This document shows, in pieces, positions 8,439-19,468 of a stretch of 64,000 bases of DNA (positions are counted from its first letter, which is position 1; every line of letters begins with the position of its first letter). The DNA is from GCA-003244245 sp963712995 (GTDB lineage: Bacteria; Actinomycetota; Actinomycetes; Mycobacteriales; Pseudonocardiaceae). The stretch covers positions 84,511-148,510 of the forward strand of contig CAVQKH010000001.1 in assembly GCA_963712995.1 (NCBI GenBank), read 5' to 3'. The notes beneath the pieces were generated by a model that searched no databases, was not told the DNA's origin, and saw only the letters and a list, made by a program, of their open reading frames with translations. The position numbers were made by a program, and so were the translations under genes.

Positions 8439-9046
8439 CTCCGCATCATCAGGTCCAGTACCTCGCCGCGAGAGGAGGCACTGGTCTTGAAGATCCCCCG
8501 CACGGCCGAGGTGGTGGTGGTCGAGCCGGGCTTGCGGACCCCGCGCATCGCCATGCACAGGTGCTCGGCCTCGATCACCACGATCGCGCCCCTCGGTTGC
8601 AACCGGCTCATCATCGCGTCGGCGATCTGGGAGGTGAGGCGCTCCTGAACCTGCGGACGTCTGGCGTAGAGATCGACCAGCCGGGCCAGCTTCGATAGGC
8701 CGGTCACCCGGCCTGCGGCGTTGGGGATGTAGCCCACGTGCGCCATGCCGTGGAAGGGCACCAGGTGGTGCTCGCACTGGCTGTACATCGGGATGTCCCG
8801 GACCAGCACGAGCTCGTCGTGCCCCTCGTCGAAGGTCCGCTCCAGCACCGTATCGGGGTCGAGGAACAATCCGGCGAACATCTCCTGGTAGGCCCGCGCG
8901 ACCCGGGCCGGGGTCTCCCGCAGTCCTTCCCGGTCCGGGTCCTCCCCGCAGGCGATCAGCAGCTCCCGCACCGCGGCCTCAGCCCGAGCATGATCGAAGA
9001 ACCGGTGCGGTCCCACGCCAGGATCCGAATCGACGGTGCTGGTCAT
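8435..9046 (-). CDS. folE: GTP cyclohydrolase I
   Basis: FolE opens the folate pathway by converting GTP to dihydroneopterin triphosphate. The 203-residue protein has YSQCEHHLVPFHGMAHVGYI (zinc and GTP site), GLSKLARLVDLYARRPQVQE and EAEHLCMAMRGVRKPGS (the second Cys ligand). The ATG at 9046 was chosen over a long upstream extension because it follows GGAGG seven bases away and gives the family's usual length. It lies 61 bases downstream of ftsH, so the fol genes may be read through from ftsH. Confidence 0.95.
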   Translation of the reverse strand: MTSTVDSDPGVGPHRFFDHARAEAAVRELLIACGEDPDREGLRETPARVARAYQEMFAGLFLDPDTVLERTFDEGHDELVLVRDIPMYSQCEHHLVPFHGMAHVGYIPNAAGRVTGLSKLARLVDLYARRPQVQERLTSQIADAMMSRLQPRGAIVVIEAEHLCMAMRGVRKPGSTTTTSAVRGIFKTSASSRGEVLDLMMRR

Positions 9047-9107
9047 CGCGGACCTCCGCGCGCTGATACTCCACGACGCCGGGAACGGTAGCCGACAGGC
9101 TAGCGGG

Positions 9108-11372
<2,265 letters not shown>

Positions 11373-11545
11373 TCGGCTACGGCCCTCGGTGGCCTCGACC
11401 CTCCTGAGCTGGCTTTATTGTCAGTGCTGCCTGGCTGGCGGTGCTCGGTCTCACGGTGCTGTCTGACCGTCGAAGGGCAGCCGGGCACTCCATTATCCCC
11501 ACCCTACCCGGCGGGCCGGGTCGCTGCCGGTTGGTGGATGAACCG

Positions 11546-12154
11546 CTAATCGGCGTAGACCTCAGGAGCCAGGGTACCGATGTAGGGCAGGTCGCGATAC
11601 CGCTCGGCGTAGTCCAGGCCGTAACCGACCACGAACTCCTTGGGGATATCGAAGCCGACATAGCGCACCGGAACATCGATCTGGATCGCGTCGGGCTTGC
11701 GTAACAGCGTGCACACCTCCAACGTCGCGGGATGTCGGGTCTGCAGATTCCTTAGCAGCCAGGACAGCGTCAACCCCGAGTCGATGATGTCCTCCACGAT
11801 GAGGACGTGGTGGTCGGTGATGTCGCGGTCCAGGCCCTTGAGGATGCGCACGACCCCCGAGGATGAGCTCGCCGAGCCGTAGGAGGACACCGCCATGAAC
11901 TCCAGCTGCACCGGGATCGGCAACGCTCGGGCAAAATCGGTCATGAACATCACCGCGCCCTTGAGCACGCCGACGAGCACCAGCTCACCGTTGCCATGCT
12001 CGGCCTGGAAGTCGGCAGCGACCTCCTGGGCGAGTGCCACGGTGCGGCACCGGATCTGTTCCTCGGTGACGAGCACCGAGGCGATGTCACCCGAGTACAG
12101 CGCGGTACCGCCCAGCGCGGCACCATCCCGCGGGACATCATTATCGAGACACAT
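11546..12154 (-). CDS. hpt: Hypoxanthine phosphoribosyltransferase
   Basis: Hpt salvages hypoxanthine and guanine with PRPP. The 202-residue protein has VLVGVLKGAVMFMTDFARAL, the PRPP loop VLIVEDIIDSGLTL, and VGYGLDYAERYRDLPYIGTL at the C-terminus. The ATG at 12154 follows GGGGGAGG by five bases, a strong ribosome site. This gives about 20 residues before the usual family start (YSGDIASVLVTEEQI) and overlaps the tilS stop by 14 bases. The tilS-hpt-ftsH order is the standard actinobacterial arrangement. Confidence 0.95.
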   Translation of the reverse strand: MCLDNDVPRDGAALGGTALYSGDIASVLVTEEQIRCRTVALAQEVAADFQAEHGNGELVLVGVLKGAVMFMTDFARALPIPVQLEFMAVSSYGSASSSSGVVRILKGLDRDITDHHVLIVEDIIDSGLTLSWLLRNLQTRHPATLEVCTLLRKPDAIQIDVPVRYVGFDIPKEFVVGYGLDYAERYRDLPYIGTLAPEVYAD

Positions 12155-13253
12155 ACAGCCTCCCCCGCACTCGCACCAGTTCCACCGCGCCGGGCAGGCG
12201 CAGTGCGCCCTGGCCGGACCATCGGCCGACGAGGTCGTCGGCCGCGCGCAGGTGGGCGTCGGTCAGCTGCGCCACACCCGCGTCGAGCAGCCAGCGGCGC
12301 AGCACCCGGCGGCGCAGCGCGGCGGGCACCTGGGCGAGCGCCGCGACGTCCAACTCGGCGCCGCCCGAGGGCGGGTCGGTGCCGGTGCCCACCTCCGGGC
12401 TACCCACGTCCGGGCTACCCACCTCCGGGCTACCCACCTCCGACCTACGCAGGGCGGCGGCCAGCAGCCCGCGGGCCTGAGCGTCGAGCACGTCGAGATC
12501 TTCCCGCAGCTGCTCGGCGGTGCGGACCAGTGCCTGGGCCACTCCGCCTGCCAGCACCTCCTCCAGCAGCGGCAGCACCTCGGTGCGCAACCGGACCCGC
12601 CGGAAACGGGGGTCTGCATTGTGTGGGTCCACCCACGGGTCCAGCTCCAGCGCGGCGCAGGCCGCAGCGGTGACGGCTCGGCGCACCCCGAGTAACGGCC
12701 GGCCCCAGGGCGGGTCGAGGGCCCGCATACCCGCCACCGACCGGGGCCCCGATCCTCGTCCCAGCCCGAGCAGCACCGTCTCGGCCTGGTCGTCCAAGGT
12801 GTGGCCGAGCAGCACCAGCGCCCCGGCCGGCGCGGCGTCGCGGAGCGCGGCGTACCGGGCCCGGCGGGCCGCTGCCTCCAACCCGCCCGGGCCTTCGACG
12901 GTGGTCTGCAGCACCCGCACCTGCGAGCAGCCCAGGCCCCGCAGTGCTTGCGCGGCGGTGTGCGCGACCCGCCCCGAACCCGGCTGCAGCTGGTGGTCGA
13001 CGACCAGACCGTGCACCGCCAGGTCCAACTCGGCGGCGCAGTGCACGGTCGCGGCGGCCAGCGCGAGCGAATCGGCGCCACCCGAGCACGCCACGACCAC
13101 CGTGTCCGCAACCTCGTGGACGACCAGGAACCGGCGCAGGGCGGCACGTACCTCGATGACCGCCGGGTGTCGCGCCGCGCCGTTCAGTCGGGTCGATTCG
13201 GGTTGTTCGGTCAGTTCGGGTTGTTCGATCAGGGAGTCATGCGATACAGCCAC
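12141..13253 (-). CDS. tilS: tRNA(Ile)-lysidine synthase
   Basis: TilS modifies the wobble cytidine of tRNA-Ile(CAU) to lysidine, an essential step for AUA decoding. The PP-loop motif VACSGGADSLALAAA is clear, followed by HGLVVDHQLQPGSG and LGHTLDDQAETVLLGLGRGSG. The GTG at 13253 is the most likely start; it overlaps the preceding metalloprotease gene by 25 bases. An in-frame run of a 15-base repeat (about 12390-12446) encodes four VGSPE-like units in the C-terminal half, an insertion not expected in the family core. Confidence 0.9.
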   Translation of the reverse strand: MAVSHDSLIEQPELTEQPESTRLNGAARHPAVIEVRAALRRFLVVHEVADTVVVACSGGADSLALAAATVHCAAELDLAVHGLVVDHQLQPGSGRVAHTAAQALRGLGCSQVRVLQTTVEGPGGLEAAARRARYAALRDAAPAGALVLLGHTLDDQAETVLLGLGRGSGPRSVAGMRALDPPWGRPLLGVRRAVTAAACAALELDPWVDPHNADPRFRRVRLRTEVLPLLEEVLAGGVAQALVRTAEQLREDLDVLDAQARGLLAAALRRSEVGSPEVGSPDVGSPEVGTGTDPPSGGAELDVAALAQVPAALRRRVLRRWLLDAGVAQLTDAHLRAADDLVGRWSGQGALRLPGAVELVRVRGRLYVSR

Positions 13254-14308
13254 GCCGCCGGATCGGCGATCTCGGCGCGGGTGGGCAGTGTTTCCGGTGA
13301 GGTCCACACCGTATTGAACCCGTCCATGCCGACAACATCCACTACATGGCGGGTGAACGCCGCTCCCTCGGCGTACTGACGCAGCTTGGCGTCGATGCCC
13401 AGCACCACCCGCAGCGCCCGCTCAGCCAGACCACCGCCCTGCCGACGCATGGTGAACCGCTGGCGGATCAGTTTCACCGAGGGCACCACCGACGGCCCGA
13501 CCGCGTCCATGACGTGGTCGGCGTGCCCCTCCAAGAGGGTGGCCAGGGCGATCAGCCGGTCCAGGGTGGCCCGCTGCTCAGGGTTCTGCAGCAGGGTCAG
13601 CACGCCCAGCGCGTCCGACGCCTCCCCCCGCCTGGCCCCACGCAACGCCGTGGGCAGCCGGCCGATCATCCTGGCCACGGTGTCCGGGTCCTCGGTGGCG
13701 GCCACGAAAGACCGCACCTGGGTGGCGAAATGCTCGCGCAACCACGGCACAGCGTTGAACTGCAGCCGGTGGGTGGCCTCATGCAGGCACACCCACATCT
13801 GGAACTCGTGGGCAGGAACATCCAGGGACTGACCCACGTGAACCACATTGGGGGCAACCAGCAGCAACCGTCCGGGGTTCTCCGAGGGTCCGCCGAACGG
13901 GTCGTACTGCCCGAGTACCCGGGAGGCCAGAAACGCCAGCGCAACACCAACCTGCACGCCCGCGGTGGTAGCCAACATGCGGCGGGCCCGGCCCTCCGGG
14001 ATCCGGTAGTCCGCGAGCAACCGGGACAAGCCCTCGGCAGCCGCGTCGACCCACCCGGGCCGGTCCACCACATCGGCGGCCGGCGGTGGCTTGCCGTCGT
14101 CCAGTCCGGTCAGTTCCCGGACGTGCGTCTCGGCGGTGATCGACAGAGCGCGCAGCTGGCGTACCGTCTCCGCCGCCTGCTCGGGTGGTAGCGCAGGACC
14201 GGCGGGCAGCAGGCGTTGTGCGGTGACCGCCGCCACCGCCCAGTCGATCGGGGCACCGGAGGGGCCGCTCCGGGAACCCGGGTGTGTGTCGAGCGCAGGT
14301 TGTCCCAT
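13229..14308 (-). CDS. Zinc-dependent metalloprotease (DUF2342)
   Basis: A 359-residue protein of the family also annotated as F420-biosynthesis-associated or DUF2342. It carries WVCLHEATHRLQF, an HExxH zinc site, about two thirds in, with the characteristic VPWLREHFATQV following. The ATG at 14308 (MGQPALDTH) is preferred to one 12 codons upstream that would overlap dacB. Its place between dacB and tilS is conserved in actinobacteria. The substrate is unknown. Confidence 0.85.
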   Translation of the reverse strand: MGQPALDTHPGSRSGPSGAPIDWAVAAVTAQRLLPAGPALPPEQAAETVRQLRALSITAETHVRELTGLDDGKPPPAADVVDRPGWVDAAAEGLSRLLADYRIPEGRARRMLATTAGVQVGVALAFLASRVLGQYDPFGGPSENPGRLLLVAPNVVHVGQSLDVPAHEFQMWVCLHEATHRLQFNAVPWLREHFATQVRSFVAATEDPDTVARMIGRLPTALRGARRGEASDALGVLTLLQNPEQRATLDRLIALATLLEGHADHVMDAVGPSVVPSVKLIRQRFTMRRQGGGLAERALRVVLGIDAKLRQYAEGAAFTRHVVDVVGMDGFNTVWTSPETLPTRAEIADPAAWLYRMTP

Positions 14309-14328
14309 ACCTACGACGGTAACGCGCG

Positions 14329-15750
14329 CTAGTGACAGCCGCATGACCTTAGGCCCACAGCCAGCGCATCGAGTCGCGGCCGGACCGCGACCGGATTGGG
14401 GCCGTTAGACAGCAAGGCGAACACCAGGACCCTGCCTTCAGCGTCCAGCACCGTGCCGGCGAGGCTGTTGACACCGGTCAGGGTGCCGGTCTTGGCCCGT
14501 ACCCAACCTCGGCCACCGAGGGTCGGGCCGTGGTACCGGTCCGAGAGCGTGCCACTGCCTCCGGCCACCGGCAGGCCCACCAACAGCGGCCGCAGGGCCG
14601 CTGTTCGCGACTGGCGGAATCCGCCGTCACCAGGCTGACCGGCGTCAGAGCCCTCGGTGGTGGACTTGTCAGGACCGGTTGCCGCACTCAGCAGGGCGGT
14701 GAGCAGCTTCGCCGGAACGGCGTCGCTGGTCGACAGGCCACTGCCATCGACCAGGGTGGTGCCATTGATGTCGAAACCGTGCCGGCGCAGCACGGTGAGC
14801 ACCGCCTGCGACGCCCCGGAGAACGACGGTTGCGCACCGGTCTTACGCGCCACTTCCCGGGCCAGTGCCTCGGCGAGCACATTGTCGGAGCGTCGCAACG
14901 TGGTGGCGACCAGGTCCTGCACCGGCGGGGAGGACACCTCGCCGAGCACCGCTGCTCCGGGGGGAGCGCTGCCCGGCGCGACCGTGTCCGGGTCGGCGCC
15001 CAGCCGGCGGGCCAGCTCCGCCGCGGCTGCAGCCGCCGGCCTCGCGGCCCGCGGTGAGATCTCCTGGATGGGATCGGCCCGGCCGCCATCGAGCATCACC
15101 GGCTCGATCGGCGCGATGTACCCGCCGGCCACATCGGCGGCTACCCAGCTCGGCGCCAGCACGTCGCCGGCGTAGCGGCTCACGTCCACCAGGACTCGGC
15201 TGATCGGGCCACGGGCCGCCGCGCGGACCTGGCCGACCAGGTCATCCAGCCGGGCCGCGGCCGGGTAACCGGTCGCGGCGCCCTGACCGGCGCCGGACAG
15301 TGTCGGGTCGCCGCCACCGCGCAACACGACCGTGCCGGGCTCCGTCCCGGCCAGCACGGTGGTGTGCAACCGGGCCTGGTGATCCAGCGCCAGCAGCGCC
15401 GCCGACGCGGTGAGCAGCTTGACGGTCGATCCCGGCACCAGCGCTGAGCCCGGGTTGCGCTGCCAGAGCACGGTGCCGGTCGCGGGATCGATCACCTGAC
15501 CGGACAGCGAACCCAACCCGCTCGCCGTCACCAGCGGGTCGAGGACGGCGGCCACGCCGGCAGGGGTCGGTGCCGGACCATCCAGGGCGGCCGGTCGCAG
15601 CGCTGGACGCGGCACCACCGGCGCAGGCGGGAGCATTACCGCCCTGGCGGCCGCGGCCCGGTTCGTCAGCACATGGACGCCCAAACCCACGCCGACTCCC
15701 GCGATGGCCGCGAGCAGCACAACGGAGAGGACCACCGCCACCCGCTTCAC
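14329..15750 (-). CDS. dacB: D-Ala-D-Ala carboxypeptidase/endopeptidase (PBP4 type)
   Basis: A 473-residue class C penicillin-binding protein. It has an N-terminal membrane/signal segment (residues 5-30) and the three active-site motifs in order: PGSTVKLLT (SxxK), RRSDNVLAEALA (SxN) and RAKTGTLTGVNSLAGTV (KTG). It trims peptidoglycan peptides outside the membrane. A large insertion between SxxK and SxN, as in PBP4/DacB, is present. It is the first gene of the long minus-strand block that runs to coaX. Confidence 0.92.
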   Translation of the reverse strand: MKRVAVVLSVVLLAAIAGVGVGLGVHVLTNRAAAARAVMLPPAPVVPRPALRPAALDGPAPTPAGVAAVLDPLVTASGLGSLSGQVIDPATGTVLWQRNPGSALVPGSTVKLLTASAALLALDHQARLHTTVLAGTEPGTVVLRGGGDPTLSGAGQGAATGYPAAARLDDLVGQVRAAARGPISRVLVDVSRYAGDVLAPSWVAADVAGGYIAPIEPVMLDGGRADPIQEISPRAARPAAAAAAELARRLGADPDTVAPGSAPPGAAVLGEVSSPPVQDLVATTLRRSDNVLAEALAREVARKTGAQPSFSGASQAVLTVLRRHGFDINGTTLVDGSGLSTSDAVPAKLLTALLSAATGPDKSTTEGSDAGQPGDGGFRQSRTAALRPLLVGLPVAGGSGTLSDRYHGPTLGGRGWVRAKTGTLTGVNSLAGTVLDAEGRVLVFALLSNGPNPVAVRPRLDALAVGLRSCGCH

Positions 15751-15816
15751 CAGCGTCTCTCCTCACCGCCGTTCTGGAGCGAAAATAGCGGTCCGCCAGG
15801 ACGTGGCTGCTCTGGG

Positions 15817-16299
15817 TCAGCTGCGCGTGGAATCCGGCCGGTGGATGCCGCAGCTCTGTTCGTAACCCGCGGTGAAACGATCGATCAGCTCGGCGAACTG
15901 CACGCGCTCGGCGTGCTGCCACGATTCGATGATGGCCGAGATCCGCTCGTCGCGGCGTTGCCGGGCACGCTCCAGCAGGGTCGTTCCGGCGTCGGTGATG
16001 GCCAGCAGCGACGCCCGCCCGTCGCCGGGATCAGCTCGCCGCTCCACCAGCCCCAGTTCGACGAGGTGGGCGGCCTGCCTGCTGACCGTGGAAGGATCGG
16101 AGCACACCGCGGCGGCGAGCGCGGTGACCCGGCAGGCGCCCATGCAGACCAGCGTGTGGAGCAGCATGAACGACGGCCGATCGAGGTCGTCCCCGCGAAC
16201 GACGGCGGCGCGCTCGATGAGCCGGATCAGCCGGGCCAGGCCGGTACCGATCCGGTTGGCCACCGCCGGCTCACCGACCACCGGCGCGGAACCAGACAT
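15817..16299 (-). CDS. MarR family transcriptional regulator
   Basis: A 160-residue winged-helix repressor. The DNA-binding stretch reads VTALAAAVCSDPSTVSRQAA HLVELGLVERRADPGD, followed by the wing and RASLLAITDAG. The ATG at 16299 follows AAGGTGG seven bases upstream, a better start than one 18 codons earlier. It is divergent from an MFS transporter and is probably its regulator, with palindromic sites lying in its own promoter. Confidence 0.88.
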   Translation of the reverse strand: MSGSAPVVGEPAVANRIGTGLARLIRLIERAAVVRGDDLDRPSFMLLHTLVCMGACRVTALAAAVCSDPSTVSRQAAHLVELGLVERRADPGDGRASLLAITDAGTTLLERARQRRDERISAIIESWQHAERVQFAELIDRFTAGYEQSCGIHRPDSTRS

Positions 16300-16311
16300 C
16301 GAGACCACCTT

Positions 16312-16341
16312 ATACTGTATGTCGCACACAAATACCTGTAT
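16312..16341. promoter_or_regulatory. Candidate MarR operator pair
   Basis: Two palindromes, ATACTGTAT (16312-16320) and ATACCTGTAT (16332-16341), have centres about 20 bases apart (two helical turns). They lie just upstream of the marR-like start in the marR/MFS intergenic region. This is the usual placement of an autoregulatory operator; binding is inferred. Confidence 0.5.
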
Positions 16342-16477
16342 GGAGTCAATCATTCACTGCGCTATCAGCACCGGCAAGGAGGTTCACCGGTAGGTGGTGT
16401 TCGGCTCTGCCTCGCGGTTACCTGACGGGCTGGCCGGGTAAAACCCGCTCCTGCGCATCCGGTCTCGAGAGGCAGCA

Positions 16478-17962
16478 ATGACCACGACAAGTCAACCCGC
16501 TCCCGGTGCGGTGCGAAGTCTGATCCCCGCACGGATCGACCGGTTGCCCTGGTCACCGTTTCACACCCGGATGGTGATCGCGCTCGGCGTGGCGTGGATC
16601 CTCGACGGCCTCGAGATCACCGTCGCGAGCGCTGTGGCAGGCGTGCTGAACAAACCCGAGACGCTCAACCTGTCCACCACACAGGTCGGGCTCATCGCGA
16701 CGGTGTACCTGGTCGGCGAGGTCGTCGGCGCGCTGGTATTCGGCCGAATGTCGGACAAACTGGGGCGCCGCAACCTGTTCATGATCACACTCGGGGTCTA
16801 CCTGGTGGGCAGCGGTCTCACCGCGCTGACACTGAGCAACGGCGCCGGCTGGCTCGCCTTTCTCTACCTCACCCGCTTCATCGCCGGCGCAGGTATCGGC
16901 GGTGAGTACGCGGCGATCAACTCCGCGATCGACGAGATGATTCCGGCCCGCTATCGCGGGCGGGTCGACATCGCCGTCATGGGCACCTACTGGGCGGGCG
17001 CGCTCCTGGGCACCCTGGGCACCTATGTCCTGCTCAACGTGCTTGATCCAGGCCTCGGCTGGAGGATCGGCTTCCTCATCGGCCCGGTACTCGGTCTGGT
17101 GATCCTACTGGTGCGGCGCAATCTGCCGGAAAGCCCGCGATGGCAGATCATGAACGGTCGAGAGCAGGCCGCTGAGAAATCCATCTCCGCCATCGAGCAC
17201 GAGGTGGCGCAGTCCGGGACGGCGTTGCCTGCGGTTGATCAGAACAAGGCGATCGACCTGCGACCGGCCACCGAGATCGGCTATCTCGCGCTTACCCGGG
17301 TGCTGTTCCGTGAGTACCCGAAACGGGCCGTACTGGGTGCCTCGCTGATGATCAGCCAGTCCTTCCTCTACAACTCCATCTTCTTCACCTACACCCTGGT
17401 GCTCGGAAAGTTCTACGGTGTGGCGCCGACCTCGGCGCCGCTGTATCTCATCGCTTTCGCCGCCGGCAACCTGATCGGACCGCTGACCATCGGGCACTAC
17501 TTCGACACGATCGGTCGAAAGAAGATGATCGCCGGCACCTACATCCTCTCCGGCGCGCTGCTCGGCGTCAGCGCGGTTCTGTTCAACGCCGGGTTGCTCA
17601 CCGCGACGACCCAGACCCTCTCCTGGTGTGTGACCTTCTTCTTCGCCTCGGCGGGGGCCAGCGCCGCGTATCTCACGGTCAGCGAGATCTTCCCGCTCGA
17701 GGTACGGGCGAAGGCGATCGCGGTGTTCTTCGCCATTGCGCAGTGCTTCGGCGCGCTCGGTCCGGTGATCTACGGCGCGCTCATCGGCGATGGGACGCAG
17801 CCGTTCATGCTGTTCCTCGGATACCTGCTCGGCGCGATGGTGATGATCGCCGGTGGGCTGGTCGCAATGGTCTTCGGAGTGCCAGCCGAAGGCCGGTCAC
17901 TGGAGGACATCGCCGCGCCTCTGGCGGTGGCCAGTCGTGGCCACCGCCAGTCCACTCCTTAG
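16478..17962 (+). CDS. MFS transporter, sugar/aromatic-acid type
   Basis: A 494-residue 12-segment permease. The first-loop signature GRMSDKLGRRNLFMI and the matching second-half GHYFDTIGRKKMIAG are clear, as is the RYRGRVD / LPESPRW pattern of the sugar-porter and aromatic-acid:H+ symporter groups. A central soluble loop (about residues 210-270) divides the halves. The ATG follows GAGAGG. It is divergent from the MarR regulator, a common pairing for uptake of an aromatic or sugar acid; the substrate is not evident. Confidence 0.85.
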   Translation: MTTTSQPAPGAVRSLIPARIDRLPWSPFHTRMVIALGVAWILDGLEITVASAVAGVLNKPETLNLSTTQVGLIATVYLVGEVVGALVFGRMSDKLGRRNLFMITLGVYLVGSGLTALTLSNGAGWLAFLYLTRFIAGAGIGGEYAAINSAIDEMIPARYRGRVDIAVMGTYWAGALLGTLGTYVLLNVLDPGLGWRIGFLIGPVLGLVILLVRRNLPESPRWQIMNGREQAAEKSISAIEHEVAQSGTALPAVDQNKAIDLRPATEIGYLALTRVLFREYPKRAVLGASLMISQSFLYNSIFFTYTLVLGKFYGVAPTSAPLYLIAFAAGNLIGPLTIGHYFDTIGRKKMIAGTYILSGALLGVSAVLFNAGLLTATTQTLSWCVTFFFASAGASAAYLTVSEIFPLEVRAKAIAVFFAIAQCFGALGPVIYGALIGDGTQPFMLFLGYLLGAMVMIAGGLVAMVFGVPAEGRSLEDIAAPLAVASRGHRQSTP

Positions 17963-18011
17963 AGTCTGTGCACTCCTTGGAGTCTGCGCGCCCTTGAGAT
18001 CCAAGGCACTC

Positions 18012-18227
18012 TCAGGCCAACCACCACACCAGCGTCAACCCCAAGAAGACGGCTACCACCACGACGAACACCAGCACCACCGCGAGCATCCGGGCCGGGT
18101 TGGACTCACCTGGCCGCACACCCAGACCGGGGGCGACGTCGGAGATCACAGTGCCGTAGCTGCCGGTCCGAGGCAGAGAGAAGCCGCTGTCATCGCGGCC
18201 AGACGCGGAGCTCAGTTGCGCCGTCAT
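18012..18227 (-). CDS. Small single-pass membrane protein, unknown
   Basis: A 71-residue protein with a soluble N-terminus (MTAQLSSASGRDDSGF) and one C-terminal membrane segment (MLAVVLVFVVVVAVFLGLTL). It would insert with the N-terminus in the cytoplasm or as a tail anchor. It is convergent with the MFS gene. No family is recognised. Confidence 0.55.
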   Translation of the reverse strand: MTAQLSSASGRDDSGFSLPRTGSYGTVISDVAPGLGVRPGESNPARMLAVVLVFVVVVAVFLGLTLVWWLA

Positions 18228-18548
18228 GAGACAGACGCTACGGAGCCCGTGGTTACCGCCCGACCTGCGCTTGGTTAGACGAAGGTAAAAAATATCCTGC
18301 GAACTGGCACTTTCGGCTGAAAAAGCGGTCCCTGCCCTCCGCTCGGTGTCCACAGGATGGTCACCGACGAGGCCTGTCACATCAGTCCACGCCCCATCCA
18401 GATGATCGATTACTCACATCACCGCGTCCGGCCGGGCGCATCCTCGTTCTCGGTACAGGGGCTCCCGATGCGGGGAGGACGACCCGGGCAGTCCGCCGCG
18501 CATACCGCCCGGCGACATCGGCGTGCTGGGATCACGAGGGGTGCACGA

Positions 18549-19040
18549 ATGAACAGAGGTACGTGGAAGCGCAGCTTGGCGCTCATTATCCCGATGATCG
18601 TGGCCAACGCCGGATTCATCATCGCCGCACCCACCGCCGCGGCACTGGGTGACGCAACACTGGGCAATGCAGGGTCCGCAAGCCAGGCTCTCACACTGGT
18701 CAATCAGCAACGGGCCAACGCAGGATGCGCCTCACTGCGGGTCGTACCGAAACTCCAGATTCCGGCTGAGCGGCAAAGCCGAGACCAGGCCGCTCGCAAC
18801 AGATTAGGCCATTCCGGGGCTAACGGCAGCACGAGCCGGAGCCGACTCGGCGGTCTTGGTTATTCGAGATGGGGCGAGAACGTCGCACAATTCCAGAGCG
18901 CCAAAGAGGCGGTCAAATTCTGGTCGACCAGCCCTGGGCACCGCGCCAACATGCTGAATTGCGCGTTCCGGGATACCGGTCTCTCGGTGGCCCGTAGCGC
19001 ATCGGGCCGCCTCTACTGGACGCAGACCTTCGGCGGCTGA
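18549..19040 (+). CDS. Secreted CAP-domain (SCP/PR-1) protein
   Basis: A 163-residue exported protein. Residues 1-32 form a signal peptide (basic MNRGTWKRS, hydrophobic core, AAPTAAA). The mature part is a CAP domain: ALTLVNQQRANAGC, ERQSRDQAARNRLGHSG, GENVAQF, then FWSTSPGHRANMLN with the conserved His. The ATG follows GAGGGG by about seven bases. Bacterial CAP proteins are extracellular and of mostly unknown function. The upstream 168 bases (18381-18548) show no other gene. Confidence 0.85.
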   Translation: MNRGTWKRSLALIIPMIVANAGFIIAAPTAAALGDATLGNAGSASQALTLVNQQRANAGCASLRVVPKLQIPAERQSRDQAARNRLGHSGANGSTSRSRLGGLGYSRWGENVAQFQSAKEAVKFWSTSPGHRANMLNCAFRDTGLSVARSASGRLYWTQTFGG

Positions 19041-19276
19041 TCGGGCCAACTCTGCGTCGTGACCGCCGGCCGGACCTCACGATGGCCGTGAACCACCTGT
19101 TCGGCGGTGGCGGTTTGTCATGGGTTGTGGTTACAACGCCGGTTTTCCGGAATCGGCCTCTCTCCCGTGCCGCGCTCGGGTAGTCCACCGCAACATCGGA
19201 CTTGACCGCGGGTATAGCGTTTGGCCAGCTTTTGCGGTCCTGCCCGGCTTCTACTGGAGGAGGCCGATGAGGAGGA

Positions 19277-19435
19277 ATGATGATCGAGTCGGGGAACTTA
19301 TCGCCTGACCTGCCGGAACTGGACAGGACAGGTGATCCACAGGGCGGCGCCGTGGCCTGGGCGATGCTGGCAGTGGGCATGGTGCTGGTTGCGAGCATCG
19401 TCCTGACCGCGATGTGGGTGACTCGGGGCCTGTAG
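19277..19435 (+). CDS. Small single-pass membrane protein, unknown
   Basis: A 52-codon open frame starts MMIESGNLSPDLPELD. It has one hydrophobic segment, WAMLAVGMVLVASIVLTAMW, and ends VTRGL. A near-perfect ribosome site GAGGAGGA lies directly upstream of the paired ATGs (19277 and 19280); the second ATG has the better spacing. It lies alone between the CAP gene and the iron-box gene, in DNA with no competing frame. The strong ribosome site is the main support. Confidence 0.6.
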   Translation: MMIESGNLSPDLPELDRTGDPQGGAVAWAMLAVGMVLVASIVLTAMWVTRGL

Positions 19436-19468
19436 TCGGCACCGCGACTGACGAATACCGCGCCGTCC

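Noticed and set aside
16313..16353. Earlier MarR start at 16353
   Set aside because: It would place the first 18 codons over the operator palindromes and has no ribosome site; ATG 16299 has AAGGTGG.
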